A stretch of 5,168 nt of DNA, from the NCBI GenBank assembly GCA_038234815.1, contig JBBQSU010000196.1:1-5168 (forward strand), in the 5' to 3' direction. The translations under genes were made by a program, and so were the position numbers. Shown one piece after another: positions 1 through 5,139 of the stretch (its first letter is position 1; every line of letters starts with the position of its first letter). Under the pieces are notes generated by a model that saw only the letters and a list, made by a program, of their open reading frames with translations, did not search any database and was not told where the DNA came from. This stretch comes from JBBQSU01 sp038234815. Lineage in GTDB: Bacteria; Planctomycetota; Phycisphaerae; Tepidisphaerales; Tepidisphaeraceae.

Positions 1-286
1 TGTACTCCTGCTCTTCCTTCACCGGGTTGGTGTCGTCCATGCGCAGATGCGTGCGCCCGCCGAATTCCTGCGCCGCGCCAAAGTTCAGGCAGATGCTTTT
101 GGCATGGCCGATGTGCAGATAACCGTTCGGCTCCGGCGGAAATCGCGTGACGACGTTCCCGCCATATTTCCCCTCGGTCTTATGCCGCGCGATGATCTCA
201 CGCACGAAGTCCAGCGGTTGCGCTTCAGCTGGCGACGTAGAGGCGTTGGCCGTTTGTTCAGATGACTTGCTTTGTGAGGTTTCCAT
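1..286 (-). CDS. glnS: Glutaminyl-tRNA synthetase, N-terminal part (truncated by window edge)
   Basis: Cytoplasmic class I aminoacyl-tRNA synthetase that charges tRNA-Gln with glutamine using ATP. Only the first 95 codons are present; the gene runs off the left edge. After a Ser/Thr/Gln/Ala-rich leader of about 23 residues, the reading is LDFVREIIARHKTEGKYGG, then RFPPEPNGYLHIGHAKSICL at residues 48-67, and RMDDTNPVKEEQEY at 82-95. The HIGH signature of the class I Rossmann fold is at 58-61. The RFPPEPNGYLHIGHAKS block and the DDTNPVKE block are typical of GlnRS; glutamyl-tRNA synthetases have a different sequence around HIGH. The ATG at 286 is chosen because bacterial GlnRS starts a short distance before the L/NFIR helix. 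There is no Shine-Dalgarno sequence before it, and a -10 box lies only 10 nt upstream. The KMSKS loop and anticodon-binding domains are outside the window. Identification is firm. Confidence 0.95.
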   Translation of the reverse strand, partial: METSQSKSSEQTANASTSPAEAQPLDFVREIIARHKTEGKYGGNVVTRFPPEPNGYLHIGHAKSICLNFGAAQEFGGRTHLRMDDTNPVKEEQEY

Positions 287-296
287 GCGACCGGCG

Positions 297-325
297 ATGA
301 TACGCGCCTGACGTGAAACGACCAA
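297..325 (-). promoter_or_regulatory. Putative glnS promoter (sigma70-like)
   Basis: Read on the minus strand: TTGGTC (320-325), a 17-bp spacer, then TATCAT (297-302). Transcription would start near 290, leaving only about 4 nt before the ATG at 286, so the mRNA would be nearly leaderless. This fits the absence of a Shine-Dalgarno motif. Seen by eye only; no score was computed. Confidence 0.45.
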
Positions 326-341
326 GCCGTGCGACTATCAT
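313..341 (+). promoter_or_regulatory. Putative leaderless promoter of the acyltransferase-like gene
   Basis: TATCAT at 336-341 ends six bases before the ATG at 348, so a start at the usual distance from the -10 box would fall on or next to the A of the ATG. A weak -35 candidate, GTGAAA (313-318), lies 17 bp upstream. The element overlaps the divergent glnS promoter (its -35 box is at 320-325), so the two promoters would compete. No Shine-Dalgarno motif precedes the ATG. Confidence 0.4.
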
Positions 342-347
342 GCGGCC

Positions 348-1487
348 ATGACCAGCGTAGCGCCCGAACTAGTCCGCCATTCGCCCGTCGCTTCCACCAC
401 GCACACCGGCAGCCGTCCCAGCCATATATCGAAATCGCCGGTGCGCAGGCGCATCGGCTGTATCGACTGGATGCGCGGGCTGTCGGTGTTGTTCATGGTC
501 GAATGCCATTCGCTTTACTTTCTACACCCCAGCCACGACGGCGATGCGGCCCGGCGATATTTGCAGCAACTTAATGGCCTGCTGGCCCCGCAGTTTATTC
601 TTACCGCAGGATTCTCCATCGCGCTGGTCTGCGGGCGCATTGGCCGATTAGCAGCTGAGGACCGCGGGGCGCGATTCCGGAAAACTCTCCGCCGGATCGG
701 CCAGGTGATGCTCGTCTCCGTGTGGCTTAAGCTGATCTACTGGAACTTCACCGTCTACCCAAACCGGCTCCTCTGGGTCAATGTTCTGGACTGCATCGCG
801 ATGTCGTTGCTGGTTATTCTGCCGATTGTGTTGTATTGCCCGTTCCGACGGCTCATCCTTCTCGCCGGCGCGGTGGCCTTCTTCACTGTCGTACCTCTTG
901 TGCAAAGCCCCAAAGCGTTCGGCGCGTTCACCGGATTTATTAACAACAGTCTCTATCCGGACACCTGGCCGCTCATTCCCTGGGCCGGCTATGCGTTCAT
1001 CGGCGCGCTGCTCGGCCTGCGCATGGCGCGGGTTGGCAAACTCAGCAGTCTGTGGCTCAGCTTCCTCGCACTGCTGGGTTTGGGACTGTTAGTCGTCTGG
1101 CTGGCGCGGCCGATCGGATGGCTTTACGGCGACAATCCCGCGTGGCTCGTCGTCAATGCCGCCGAGCGAATCTGGCGGATCGGGGCGATCGGCCTGCTGC
1201 TACTGACGTTAGAAATGCTCGCCAGTTCCCGGCCGGTGCTGTTCAGGAACCCCATCATTTGGACCATCGAGTTGTTTAGCCGGCAGTCGCTATATGCTTT
1301 CGCGCTGCACCTGGTGTTTTTGTTTGGCATGGGCAGATTTCGGCCGTTCAATCGGTTTCATCAATCCACCGATTGGCGGCTCTATGTCGTGCTGACGCTT
1401 GCGGTTGTTGCTTGCACGGGGATTTGTTGTGTATTGATCGAAAATGCGCGCCCGTGGCTAACGGCGATGCGTCATCGCCCGGCGTAG
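348..1487 (+). CDS. Multi-pass membrane protein, DUF1624/HGSNAT-like acyltransferase family
   Basis: A 379-residue integral membrane protein with about ten hydrophobic segments (roughly residues 43-60, 80-97, 117-133, 145-163, 168-184, 209-224, 234-252, 276-291, 312-327, 345-364). A hydrophilic, Ser/Thr/Pro/Arg-rich tail of about 35 residues comes first. The opening motif RRIGCIDWMRGLSVLFMVEC followed by His54 resembles the 'R-x-ID-x-x-RGL-x-x-x-x-M-x-x-x-H' start of the DUF1624/heparan-alpha-glucosaminide N-acetyltransferase-like proteins. APQFILTAGFS (80-90), WPLIPWAGYAFIGALLG (207-223) and SRQSLYAFALHLVFLFG (311-327) also fit that fold. Members are thought to move acyl groups across or onto envelope glycans; the substrate here cannot be told. 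The distantly similar acyltransferase-3 family is the main alternative. ATG 348 is preferred over ATG 471 because the later start would cut off the ID-x-x-RGL motif. The 3' end overlaps smpB by 30 bp on the opposite strand. Confidence 0.8.
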   Translation: MTSVAPELVRHSPVASTTHTGSRPSHISKSPVRRRIGCIDWMRGLSVLFMVECHSLYFLHPSHDGDAARRYLQQLNGLLAPQFILTAGFSIALVCGRIGRLAAEDRGARFRKTLRRIGQVMLVSVWLKLIYWNFTVYPNRLLWVNVLDCIAMSLLVILPIVLYCPFRRLILLAGAVAFFTVVPLVQSPKAFGAFTGFINNSLYPDTWPLIPWAGYAFIGALLGLRMARVGKLSSLWLSFLALLGLGLLVVWLARPIGWLYGDNPAWLVVNAAERIWRIGAIGLLLLTLEMLASSRPVLFRNPIIWTIELFSRQSLYAFALHLVFLFGMGRFRPFNRFHQSTDWRLYVVLTLAVVACTGICCVLIENARPWLTAMRHRPA

Positions 1488-1928
1488 CTCGCGGTCCTGT
1501 TCTTTGCGCTTGATCGTCTCCCGCTTGTCGTGCTGCTGCTTGCCGCGGGCAACGCCCAATTCCAGTTTCGCCCGACCGTCCTTGAAGTACATGGCCAGCG
1601 GAATCAGCGTCGTTCCTGGTTGCTTGAGCGCATCTTCCAGTCGTCGCAGCTCTCGCTTGTGGACCAGCAGCTTGCGCTCGCGGAGGGGAAGGTGATTGAG
1701 CAAATTCGCCTTGTCATACGGGTCGATATGACAGTTGTGCAAAATCAAGACATTGCGTTCGATCCGGGCGAAACTTTCCTGCAGTTGAGCCCGCCCAAGA
1801 CGCAGCGACTTCACCTCGCTGCCCACCAGCACGATCCCGCACTCGATCTTGGCCTCGATGAAATAATCGTGCATAGCCCGGCGGTTGTTGATCCGCGGAG
1901 AGAAATTGGCTGCATCGTCGCGTGGCAT
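1458..1928 (-). CDS. smpB: SsrA-binding protein SmpB (trans-translation)
   Basis: A small basic RNA-binding protein of 156 residues, the usual length for the family. SmpB binds tmRNA and carries it into the empty A site of stalled ribosomes, so that the nascent chain is tagged and the ribosome released. Visible landmarks are HDYFIEAKIECGIVLVGSEVKSLR (residues 20-43, the OB-fold core with the GxEVKSLR signature), RKLLVHKREL (85-94), LAMYFKDGRAKLELGVARGK (111-130) and QQHDKR (131-136). A Lys/Arg-rich C-terminal tail (137-156) follows, the part that in this family enters the mRNA channel. The frame stays open upstream through the tRNA gene to 2072, but that extension merely translates the tRNA. 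ATG 1928 gives the normal family length, with GGGG six bases upstream as a weak ribosome-binding site. ATG 1874, just before HDYF, is a less likely start. It lies 38 bp downstream of tRNA-Lys and probably shares its transcript. Confidence 0.95.
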   Translation of the reverse strand: MPRDDAANFSPRINNRRAMHDYFIEAKIECGIVLVGSEVKSLRLGRAQLQESFARIERNVLILHNCHIDPYDKANLLNHLPLRERKLLVHKRELRRLEDALKQPGTTLIPLAMYFKDGRAKLELGVARGKQQHDKRETIKRKEQDRELRRAMTHRR

Positions 1929-1947
1929 AATCGACCCCGCCAGGCAC

Positions 1948-1965
1948 GAGGAAAAAGAGGAAAAA
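1948..1965 (-). repeat. Tandem 9-bp repeat (two U5 tracts in the tRNA-smpB spacer)
   Basis: GAGGAAAAA occurs twice back to back on the plus strand. In the transcript of tRNA-Lys/smpB this is UUUUUCCUC twice, starting two bases after the tRNA discriminator base. The first U tract directly follows the stable acceptor/T-arm and could act as a processing site or a leaky terminator before smpB. The repeat itself is certain; the role is inference. Confidence 0.5.
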
Positions 1966-1966
1966 T

Positions 1967-2039
1967 TGAGTCGGCTGGGACTCGAACCCAGGACCCTGGC
2001 ATTAAAAGTGCCATGCTCTACCAACTGAGCTACCGACTC
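1967..2039 (-). tRNA. tRNA-Lys, anticodon UUU
   Basis: A complete 73-nt cloverleaf was folded by hand. The acceptor stem GAGTCGG/CCGACTC is fully paired with discriminator A. The D arm is GCTC-AGTTGGTA-GAGC and the anticodon arm TGGCA-CTTTTAA-TGCCA. The variable loop is GGGTC and the T arm CTGGG-TTCGAGT-CCCAG. The anticodon TTT (plus-strand positions 2004-2006) reads AAA/AAG lysine codons. The 3' CCA is not encoded; the next bases are ATTTTT, so CCA would be added by the nucleotidyltransferase. No intron, mismatch in a stem or missing invariant base was noticed. Confidence 0.97.
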
Positions 2040-2053
2040 GATTCGGGCCGAGC

Positions 2054-2082
2054 ATAGTAGACGCTCGATCATGTCCGCTCAA
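2054..2082 (-). promoter_or_regulatory. Putative promoter of the tRNA-Lys/smpB transcript
   Basis: Minus strand: TTGAGC (2077-2082), a 17-bp spacer, TACTAT (2054-2059), then a GC-rich discriminator GCTCGGCCCG before the tRNA 5' end at 2039. The start site would be about 7 nt before the tRNA, giving a short 5' leader for RNase P to remove. A GC-rich discriminator is typical of stable-RNA promoters under stringent (ppGpp) control; applying that here is inference. Confidence 0.5.
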
Positions 2083-2181
2083 GTCGGCGGAGGCGGCTTT
2101 TTGATCCGCGGCTTATCGGCAGCACCTTTGCAGGTATTCTATGCCCGGCTGCGGCCCTTCCGGCGCGACAGCGGCGAAACG

Positions 2182-2233
2182 AGAGGACAGCGCTATTGCG
2201 TTAGAACAGAGGACAATTCTATTGCGTTGCAAC
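2182..2233 (+). repeat. Imperfect tandem repeat, 2 x 26 bp, upstream of the LOG-family gene
   Basis: Units 2182-2207 and 2208-2233 share 21 of 26 bases. The common pattern is AGAGGACA-N3-CTATTGCGTT-N2-AAC, with differences at unit positions 9-11 and 22-23. The second copy ends in the 8-bp palindrome GTTGCAAC (2226-2233). The period is not a multiple of three, so it cannot be a protein repeat. It lies 75 bp before the chosen start of the downstream gene, within a 268-bp stretch (2040-2307) that otherwise holds only the divergent tRNA promoter. It may be a double operator site or simply a recent duplication. No convincing promoter for the downstream gene was found in this stretch. Confidence 0.6.
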
Positions 2234-2307
2234 ACGAAGCGAACCTTGCCAAGTTCCATTTCACAGGCCCAACCGATATGTTATTCCGACAATTGGAGAA
2301 ATCGAAC

Positions 2308-3111
2308 ATGCCCATGCAACCCAATGGCGAGGACAGCTGGCGGATTTTTCGCATCATGGCGGAGTTTGTTGAGGGGTTTGAGGTGATGGCCAAGGTGGGG
2401 CCGGCGGTGTCGATCTTTGGCAGCGCGCGAACCGCGCCGAGTGACCCTTTCTACAAGGCCGCGGAGGAAACGGCGCGATTGTTGGCAAAATCAAAGCTGG
2501 CCGTTATCACCGGCGGGGGGCCGGGCATCATGGAAGCGGGGAACAAGGGCGCCTTCGAGGCCGGAGGGCAATCCATCGGTCTGAATATCACCCTTCCGCA
2601 GGAGCAGGAGGGAAACAAGTACCAAAATACCTCACTGGATTTTCACTACTTTTACGCCCGCAAGGTAATGTTTGTGAAGTATGCCAGCGCTTTCATTTGT
2701 TTTCCCGGGGGATACGGAACGCTCGACGAATTCTTTGAAACCACGACGCTGGTACAAACTCTGAAAATTGCGCCCTTCCCCATCGTGCTTTACGGATCGG
2801 CCTACTGGAGCGGACTGGTTGACTGGATGCGAGCGCAGGTGCAACCGCGATATATTGATCATGAAGACATCGGCGTTTTTAAGATTGTTGATTCTCCCAA
2901 GGAGGCGGTTCGCGTTCTAAAACAGGGCATCGCCAAGCCTTGGTGGCGGCCTGAGGACGAAGGACTGAATAAGCTGGTGGCTGCCAACGGCGACAAAAAT
3001 GCGCAGGGCAGATCAAAAGTCACCAAGACCGGCGAAGGGACGCGCTATGGCAGCCGGGCGGAGCGCCCCCAGCGGCGTCATGCCAAGCCGGGACGCAAAC
3101 CGGAGCAATAA
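2308..3111 (+). CDS. LOG-family (TIGR00730-like) nucleotide 5'-monophosphate phosphoribohydrolase homologue
   Basis: A soluble Rossmann-fold protein of 267 residues. LOG proteins cleave the N-glycosidic bond of nucleoside 5'-monophosphates; plant members activate cytokinins, and bacterial relatives act in purine monophosphate turnover. The sequence shows VSIFGSAR (34-41), VITGGGPGIMEAGNKGA (66-82), YARKVMFVKYASAFI (116-130) and FPGGYGTLDEFFE (132-144), which holds the family's PGGxGTxxE nucleotide-binding/catalytic signature with Glu141. The N-terminal helix, EDSWRIFRIMAEFVEGFEVM (7-26), fits the long subgroup of the family. The C-terminal 45 residues (223-267) are a polar, basic, probably disordered tail outside the fold. 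ATG 2308 is chosen for the GGAG at 2295-2298, nine bases upstream. The frame is open back to ATG 2071, but that extension has no family similarity and crosses a non-triplet DNA repeat. The natural substrate is unknown, and cytokinin activity should not be assumed. Confidence 0.88.
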   Translation: MPMQPNGEDSWRIFRIMAEFVEGFEVMAKVGPAVSIFGSARTAPSDPFYKAAEETARLLAKSKLAVITGGGPGIMEAGNKGAFEAGGQSIGLNITLPQEQEGNKYQNTSLDFHYFYARKVMFVKYASAFICFPGGYGTLDEFFETTTLVQTLKIAPFPIVLYGSAYWSGLVDWMRAQVQPRYIDHEDIGVFKIVDSPKEAVRVLKQGIAKPWWRPEDEGLNKLVAANGDKNAQGRSKVTKTGEGTRYGSRAERPQRRHAKPGRKPEQ

Positions 3112-3112
3112 A

Positions 3113-3140
3113 GACCGGCCGAGAAAAACGCGCGGCCGTC
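3113..3140 (-). terminator. Possible terminator between two convergent genes
   Basis: The arms GAC(C)GGCCG (3113-3121) and CGGCCGTC (3133-3140) form an 8-bp GC-rich stem with one bulged base and an 11-nt loop. On the minus strand it is followed by CTTTATTG, a weak U-rich run, and lies 24 bp past the kinase stop codon. On the plus strand no T run follows, so it would serve the LOG gene poorly. The hairpin is seen; the terminator role is a weak inference. Confidence 0.35.
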
Positions 3141-3164
3141 ATTGGCGGTGGGGCGATTTTCGAG

Positions 3165-4895
3165 CTATCGCGCCGGGCCGTGCGTGTGCGACGGATCGCC
3201 GGTGCTGACATGATAGACCGGAAGGGTCACGGTGAAAGTCGTTCCCTCGCCGGGCTTGCTGACGCATTCAATTTTGCCGTCGTGTTCATCGACGATCTTT
3301 TTTGCCACCGCAAGGCCGAGGCCGGTTCCGCGATTGCCCTTCGTGCTGTGAAATAGCTCAAACATGTGTTTCATCATATTCGGCTGGATGCCGGCACCGT
3401 TGTCGGTCACTTCGATCACCGATTGTTCGTTCGCGCTGTCGAAACGCCCGGTGATTTTGATCAATCCCTTTTGCGGCTCGACAGCATCCAGCGCGTTGCT
3501 CAGCAGGTTCATCATCACTTGGTGCAGGCCATCGGGATCGACCGGGATGGCAGGGTGATCCTTGTCAATATCGGCAACGACCATCACCCCTCTTTCATTG
3601 GCCATTGATGCGACCAGTTCAACGCATTCTTCGATCAACGGTCGAGGATTGACCGGTTCCAATCGCGGCTCGCGGGGCTTGCTGTAGGCCAGCAGGTTCA
3701 TGGTCAGGTTGTAGATTTTCTCCAGATTGCGATCGACGATCCGCCAGCCCTTGGTGGCCTGATTGATGTTGGAGGCGCGCAGGCCCATTTCGACGACATC
3801 GGCCCCGCCACGCAGGGCCTGGAGGATGTTCTTGATCGAATGCGACAGTGCCGCAGCCGTTTCCCCAACGGCCGCCAGTCGCTCTCCTTGCAGCCCCACC
3901 TGGTAGAGTTTGGCATTCTGAATGGCCAATCCGGCCTGAAGTCCGATCGCGGTCAGAAGGCGCAGCTGATCCGGCGAATAGGTGTAATTTTTGACCGAAC
4001 TGTCGATGTAAATCACACCGATCATCTCGTCCCCGGCCTTGCCACTAAGCCTGCGGGCCTTGATGGGTACGCACAATGCCGAGCGAATGCCCAGATTGTG
4101 AACGCTCTTGCCTTTGCTGAAACGCTCGTCGGCCATGGCGTTGCTCGACAGCACGCCTTCGCCGGTGTTCATCACGTGATTGATGATCGTCCGCGAGGCG
4201 TGGATTTTGGTTCCGCTGTCGGCGGGACCGGCCGATTCCCCTTCGGCCGAGTTGCCTTTTCGGTTGGCCCGGTCGGCCTTGGTGTCGTCGTCGCGGCGGC
4301 GCACCACCTTTGGCTCCAGTTCGTTGGTCTTCTCGTCAAGAAACAGGATTATTCCCCGGTCGGCTTTCACATGCTCAAACACCAGGTCCATGATGACATT
4401 CAGGGCTTGGGGGACGTCAAAGCTGCTGCCCAGCGCGGCGTTCATCTGGTACAGCACCTTCAGGTTGGCCATCGCTGCGGCCGCCGGCTCCGGCACGGCC
4501 AGCACCATCGAATCTTCATTCGCGGCGATGGTGTGCATGATCGCCGAATCCATACCCGACTCTTCACCGGCGAAGGCCACGTCGCGGTTGCTGCTGCGGG
4601 AAACGCCGGGGACCGCGCCGAACACCATCAGCGTGCGTCCCACGCGAATCTGATCCCCAAGCTTCAGGGCGTATTTATTCGCCACGCGCATCCCGTTCAC
4701 GTACGACCCGTTGCTGCTGCCCATGTCCTTTAAAATCCATTTCCCTTCGACAGGAATCAACTCCGCGTGTCTCCGTGAAACCGTGTTGTCGGTTAATGGA
4801 ATTTCTCGCGAATCCCGGCCCAATAGCGCCACCGCGTCCGGGAGTTCAAATCGCCGGCCTTTGTCGGGGCCTTGAAGGACAAGAAGTGTCAGCAC
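3165..4895 (-). CDS. Cytosolic FHA-GAF-sensor histidine kinase
   Basis: A 576-residue multidomain signalling protein without membrane segments. Residues 1-97 form an FHA domain with the phosphothreonine-binding landmarks GRD (26-28), SRRH (40-43) and SSNGSYVNG (60-68). Residues about 145-330 form a GAF-type sensor domain containing ADRGIILFLDE (178-188), RSALCVPIKA (271-280) and GVIYIDSS (293-300), interrupted by a charged insert at 200-230. The kinase core has an H-box ALSHSIKNILQ with His352 as likely phosphate acceptor. Its ATPase domain has the N box (MNLLSNALDAVEP, Asn467), G1 (VTDNGAGI, Asp498), F box (MFELFHSTKG) and G2 (RGTGLGLAV, 522-530). All catalytic motifs look intact. No response regulator is encoded nearby, so its partner is unknown. 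GTG 4895 is preferred over ATG 4952: the FHA fold begins directly at MLTLLVLQGPDKGRRF, and GGAG lies ten bases before the GTG, while the ATG has no ribosome-binding site. The last 17 residues are an unstructured tail. Confidence 0.92.
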   Translation of the reverse strand: MLTLLVLQGPDKGRRFELPDAVALLGRDSREIPLTDNTVSRRHAELIPVEGKWILKDMGSSNGSYVNGMRVANKYALKLGDQIRVGRTLMVFGAVPGVSRSSNRDVAFAGEESGMDSAIMHTIAANEDSMVLAVPEPAAAAMANLKVLYQMNAALGSSFDVPQALNVIMDLVFEHVKADRGIILFLDEKTNELEPKVVRRRDDDTKADRANRKGNSAEGESAGPADSGTKIHASRTIINHVMNTGEGVLSSNAMADERFSKGKSVHNLGIRSALCVPIKARRLSGKAGDEMIGVIYIDSSVKNYTYSPDQLRLLTAIGLQAGLAIQNAKLYQVGLQGERLAAVGETAAALSHSIKNILQALRGGADVVEMGLRASNINQATKGWRIVDRNLEKIYNLTMNLLAYSKPREPRLEPVNPRPLIEECVELVASMANERGVMVVADIDKDHPAIPVDPDGLHQVMMNLLSNALDAVEPQKGLIKITGRFDSANEQSVIEVTDNGAGIQPNMMKHMFELFHSTKGNRGTGLGLAVAKKIVDEHDGKIECVSKPGEGTTFTVTLPVYHVSTGDPSHTHGPAR

Positions 4896-4928
4896 TTTCG
4901 CACATCTCCAATTGCGGAATATCGCGCG

Positions 4929-4943
4929 GGCGCCCAGGGCGCC
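4929..4943. repeat. Perfect 15-bp palindrome upstream of the kinase start
   Basis: GGCGCCC-A-GGGCGCC is an exact inverted repeat with a one-base centre, 33 bp upstream of the GTG start. As DNA it could be an operator for a dimeric regulator. As RNA it would form a six-pair all-GC stem with a three-base loop just ahead of the ribosome-binding site. No clear -35/-10 pair was found near it; GATATT (4918-4923, minus strand) is the only -10-like word. Confidence 0.55.
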
Positions 4944-4971
4944 GGTCAGCATGGAAAACGCATGGCCAGGT

Positions 4972-4987
4972 CAGGCACTAATGCCTG
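4972..4987. repeat. Inverted repeat CAGGCA-CTAA-TGCCTG, with a third half-site nearby
   Basis: Six-base arms (4972-4977 and 4982-4987) flank a four-base centre. ATGCCTG recurs at 5014-5020, and TCAGGCA (4971-4977) can pair with TGCCTGA (5015-5021). It sits between the kinase gene and the plus-strand gene at the right edge, so it could be a binding site for a regulator of either. Short repeats of this size can arise by chance. Confidence 0.35.
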
Positions 4988-5029
4988 CGCCAGAAAACAC
5001 CCGGGCAACGGCGATGCCTGACAGTGCGG

Positions 5030-5045
5030 CGATCGATCACGATCG
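5030..5045. repeat. Inverted repeat CGATCG-ATCA-CGATCG
   Basis: Two self-palindromic CGATCG words are separated by four bases, giving a 16-bp element of the same geometry (6-4-6) as the one at 4972-4987. It lies in the same intergenic region, 83 bp before the -10 box of the right-edge gene. The pattern is seen; the function is not known. Confidence 0.3.
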
Positions 5046-5127
5046 GAACGTGCCCAACCGGCGTGAACACAGTTCGATTTTCATACCCGGGCTGCGCCGC
5101 ATCCGGCCGCGATTGACACGACGAAAT

Positions 5128-5133
5128 TATACT
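5128..5133 (+). promoter_or_regulatory. Putative -10 box (TATACT) of a leaderless right-edge gene
   Basis: TATACT ends six bases before the ATG at 5140, exactly the spacing seen for TATCAT before the ATG at 348. There is no Shine-Dalgarno motif between them. A perfect TTGACA at 5113-5118 is present, but the spacer is only 9 bp, too short for an ordinary sigma70 pair, so it may be coincidence. Confidence 0.4.
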
Positions 5134-5139
5134 CAGCCC

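Noticed and set aside
1488..1966. tmRNA (ssrA) next to smpB
   Set aside because: The neighbouring sequence is fully taken up by smpB and a normal tRNA-Lys; no tag-peptide frame or tRNA-Ala-like half was found.
1967..2039. Integration (att) site at the tRNA-Lys 3' end
   Set aside because: tRNA and smpB/ssrA loci are common integration sites, but I saw no duplicated tRNA 3' end and no integrase in the window.
1530..2057. 175-codon plus-strand open frame across smpB and the tRNA
   Set aside because: It is antisense to smpB and to tRNA-Lys, has no family motif, and its end is translated anti-tRNA.
2071..2307. 79-residue N-terminal extension of the LOG protein from ATG 2071
   Set aside because: It has no similarity to the family, no ribosome-binding site, overlaps the tRNA promoter, and crosses a 26-bp repeat that changes frame. 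GGAG nine bases before ATG 2308 marks a better start.
3840..4733. 297-codon open frame on the plus strand, antisense to the kinase
   Set aside because: It lies wholly opposite a clear FHA/GAF/kinase gene, has a His/Val/Gly-rich low-complexity translation with no recognisable motif, and is expected from high GC and codon bias on the real strand.
5065..5075. GAAC-ACA-GTTC as a LexA-type operator
   Set aside because: The Gram-positive-type LexA box has GAAC-N4-GTTC; here the spacer is three bases and no SOS gene is evident.
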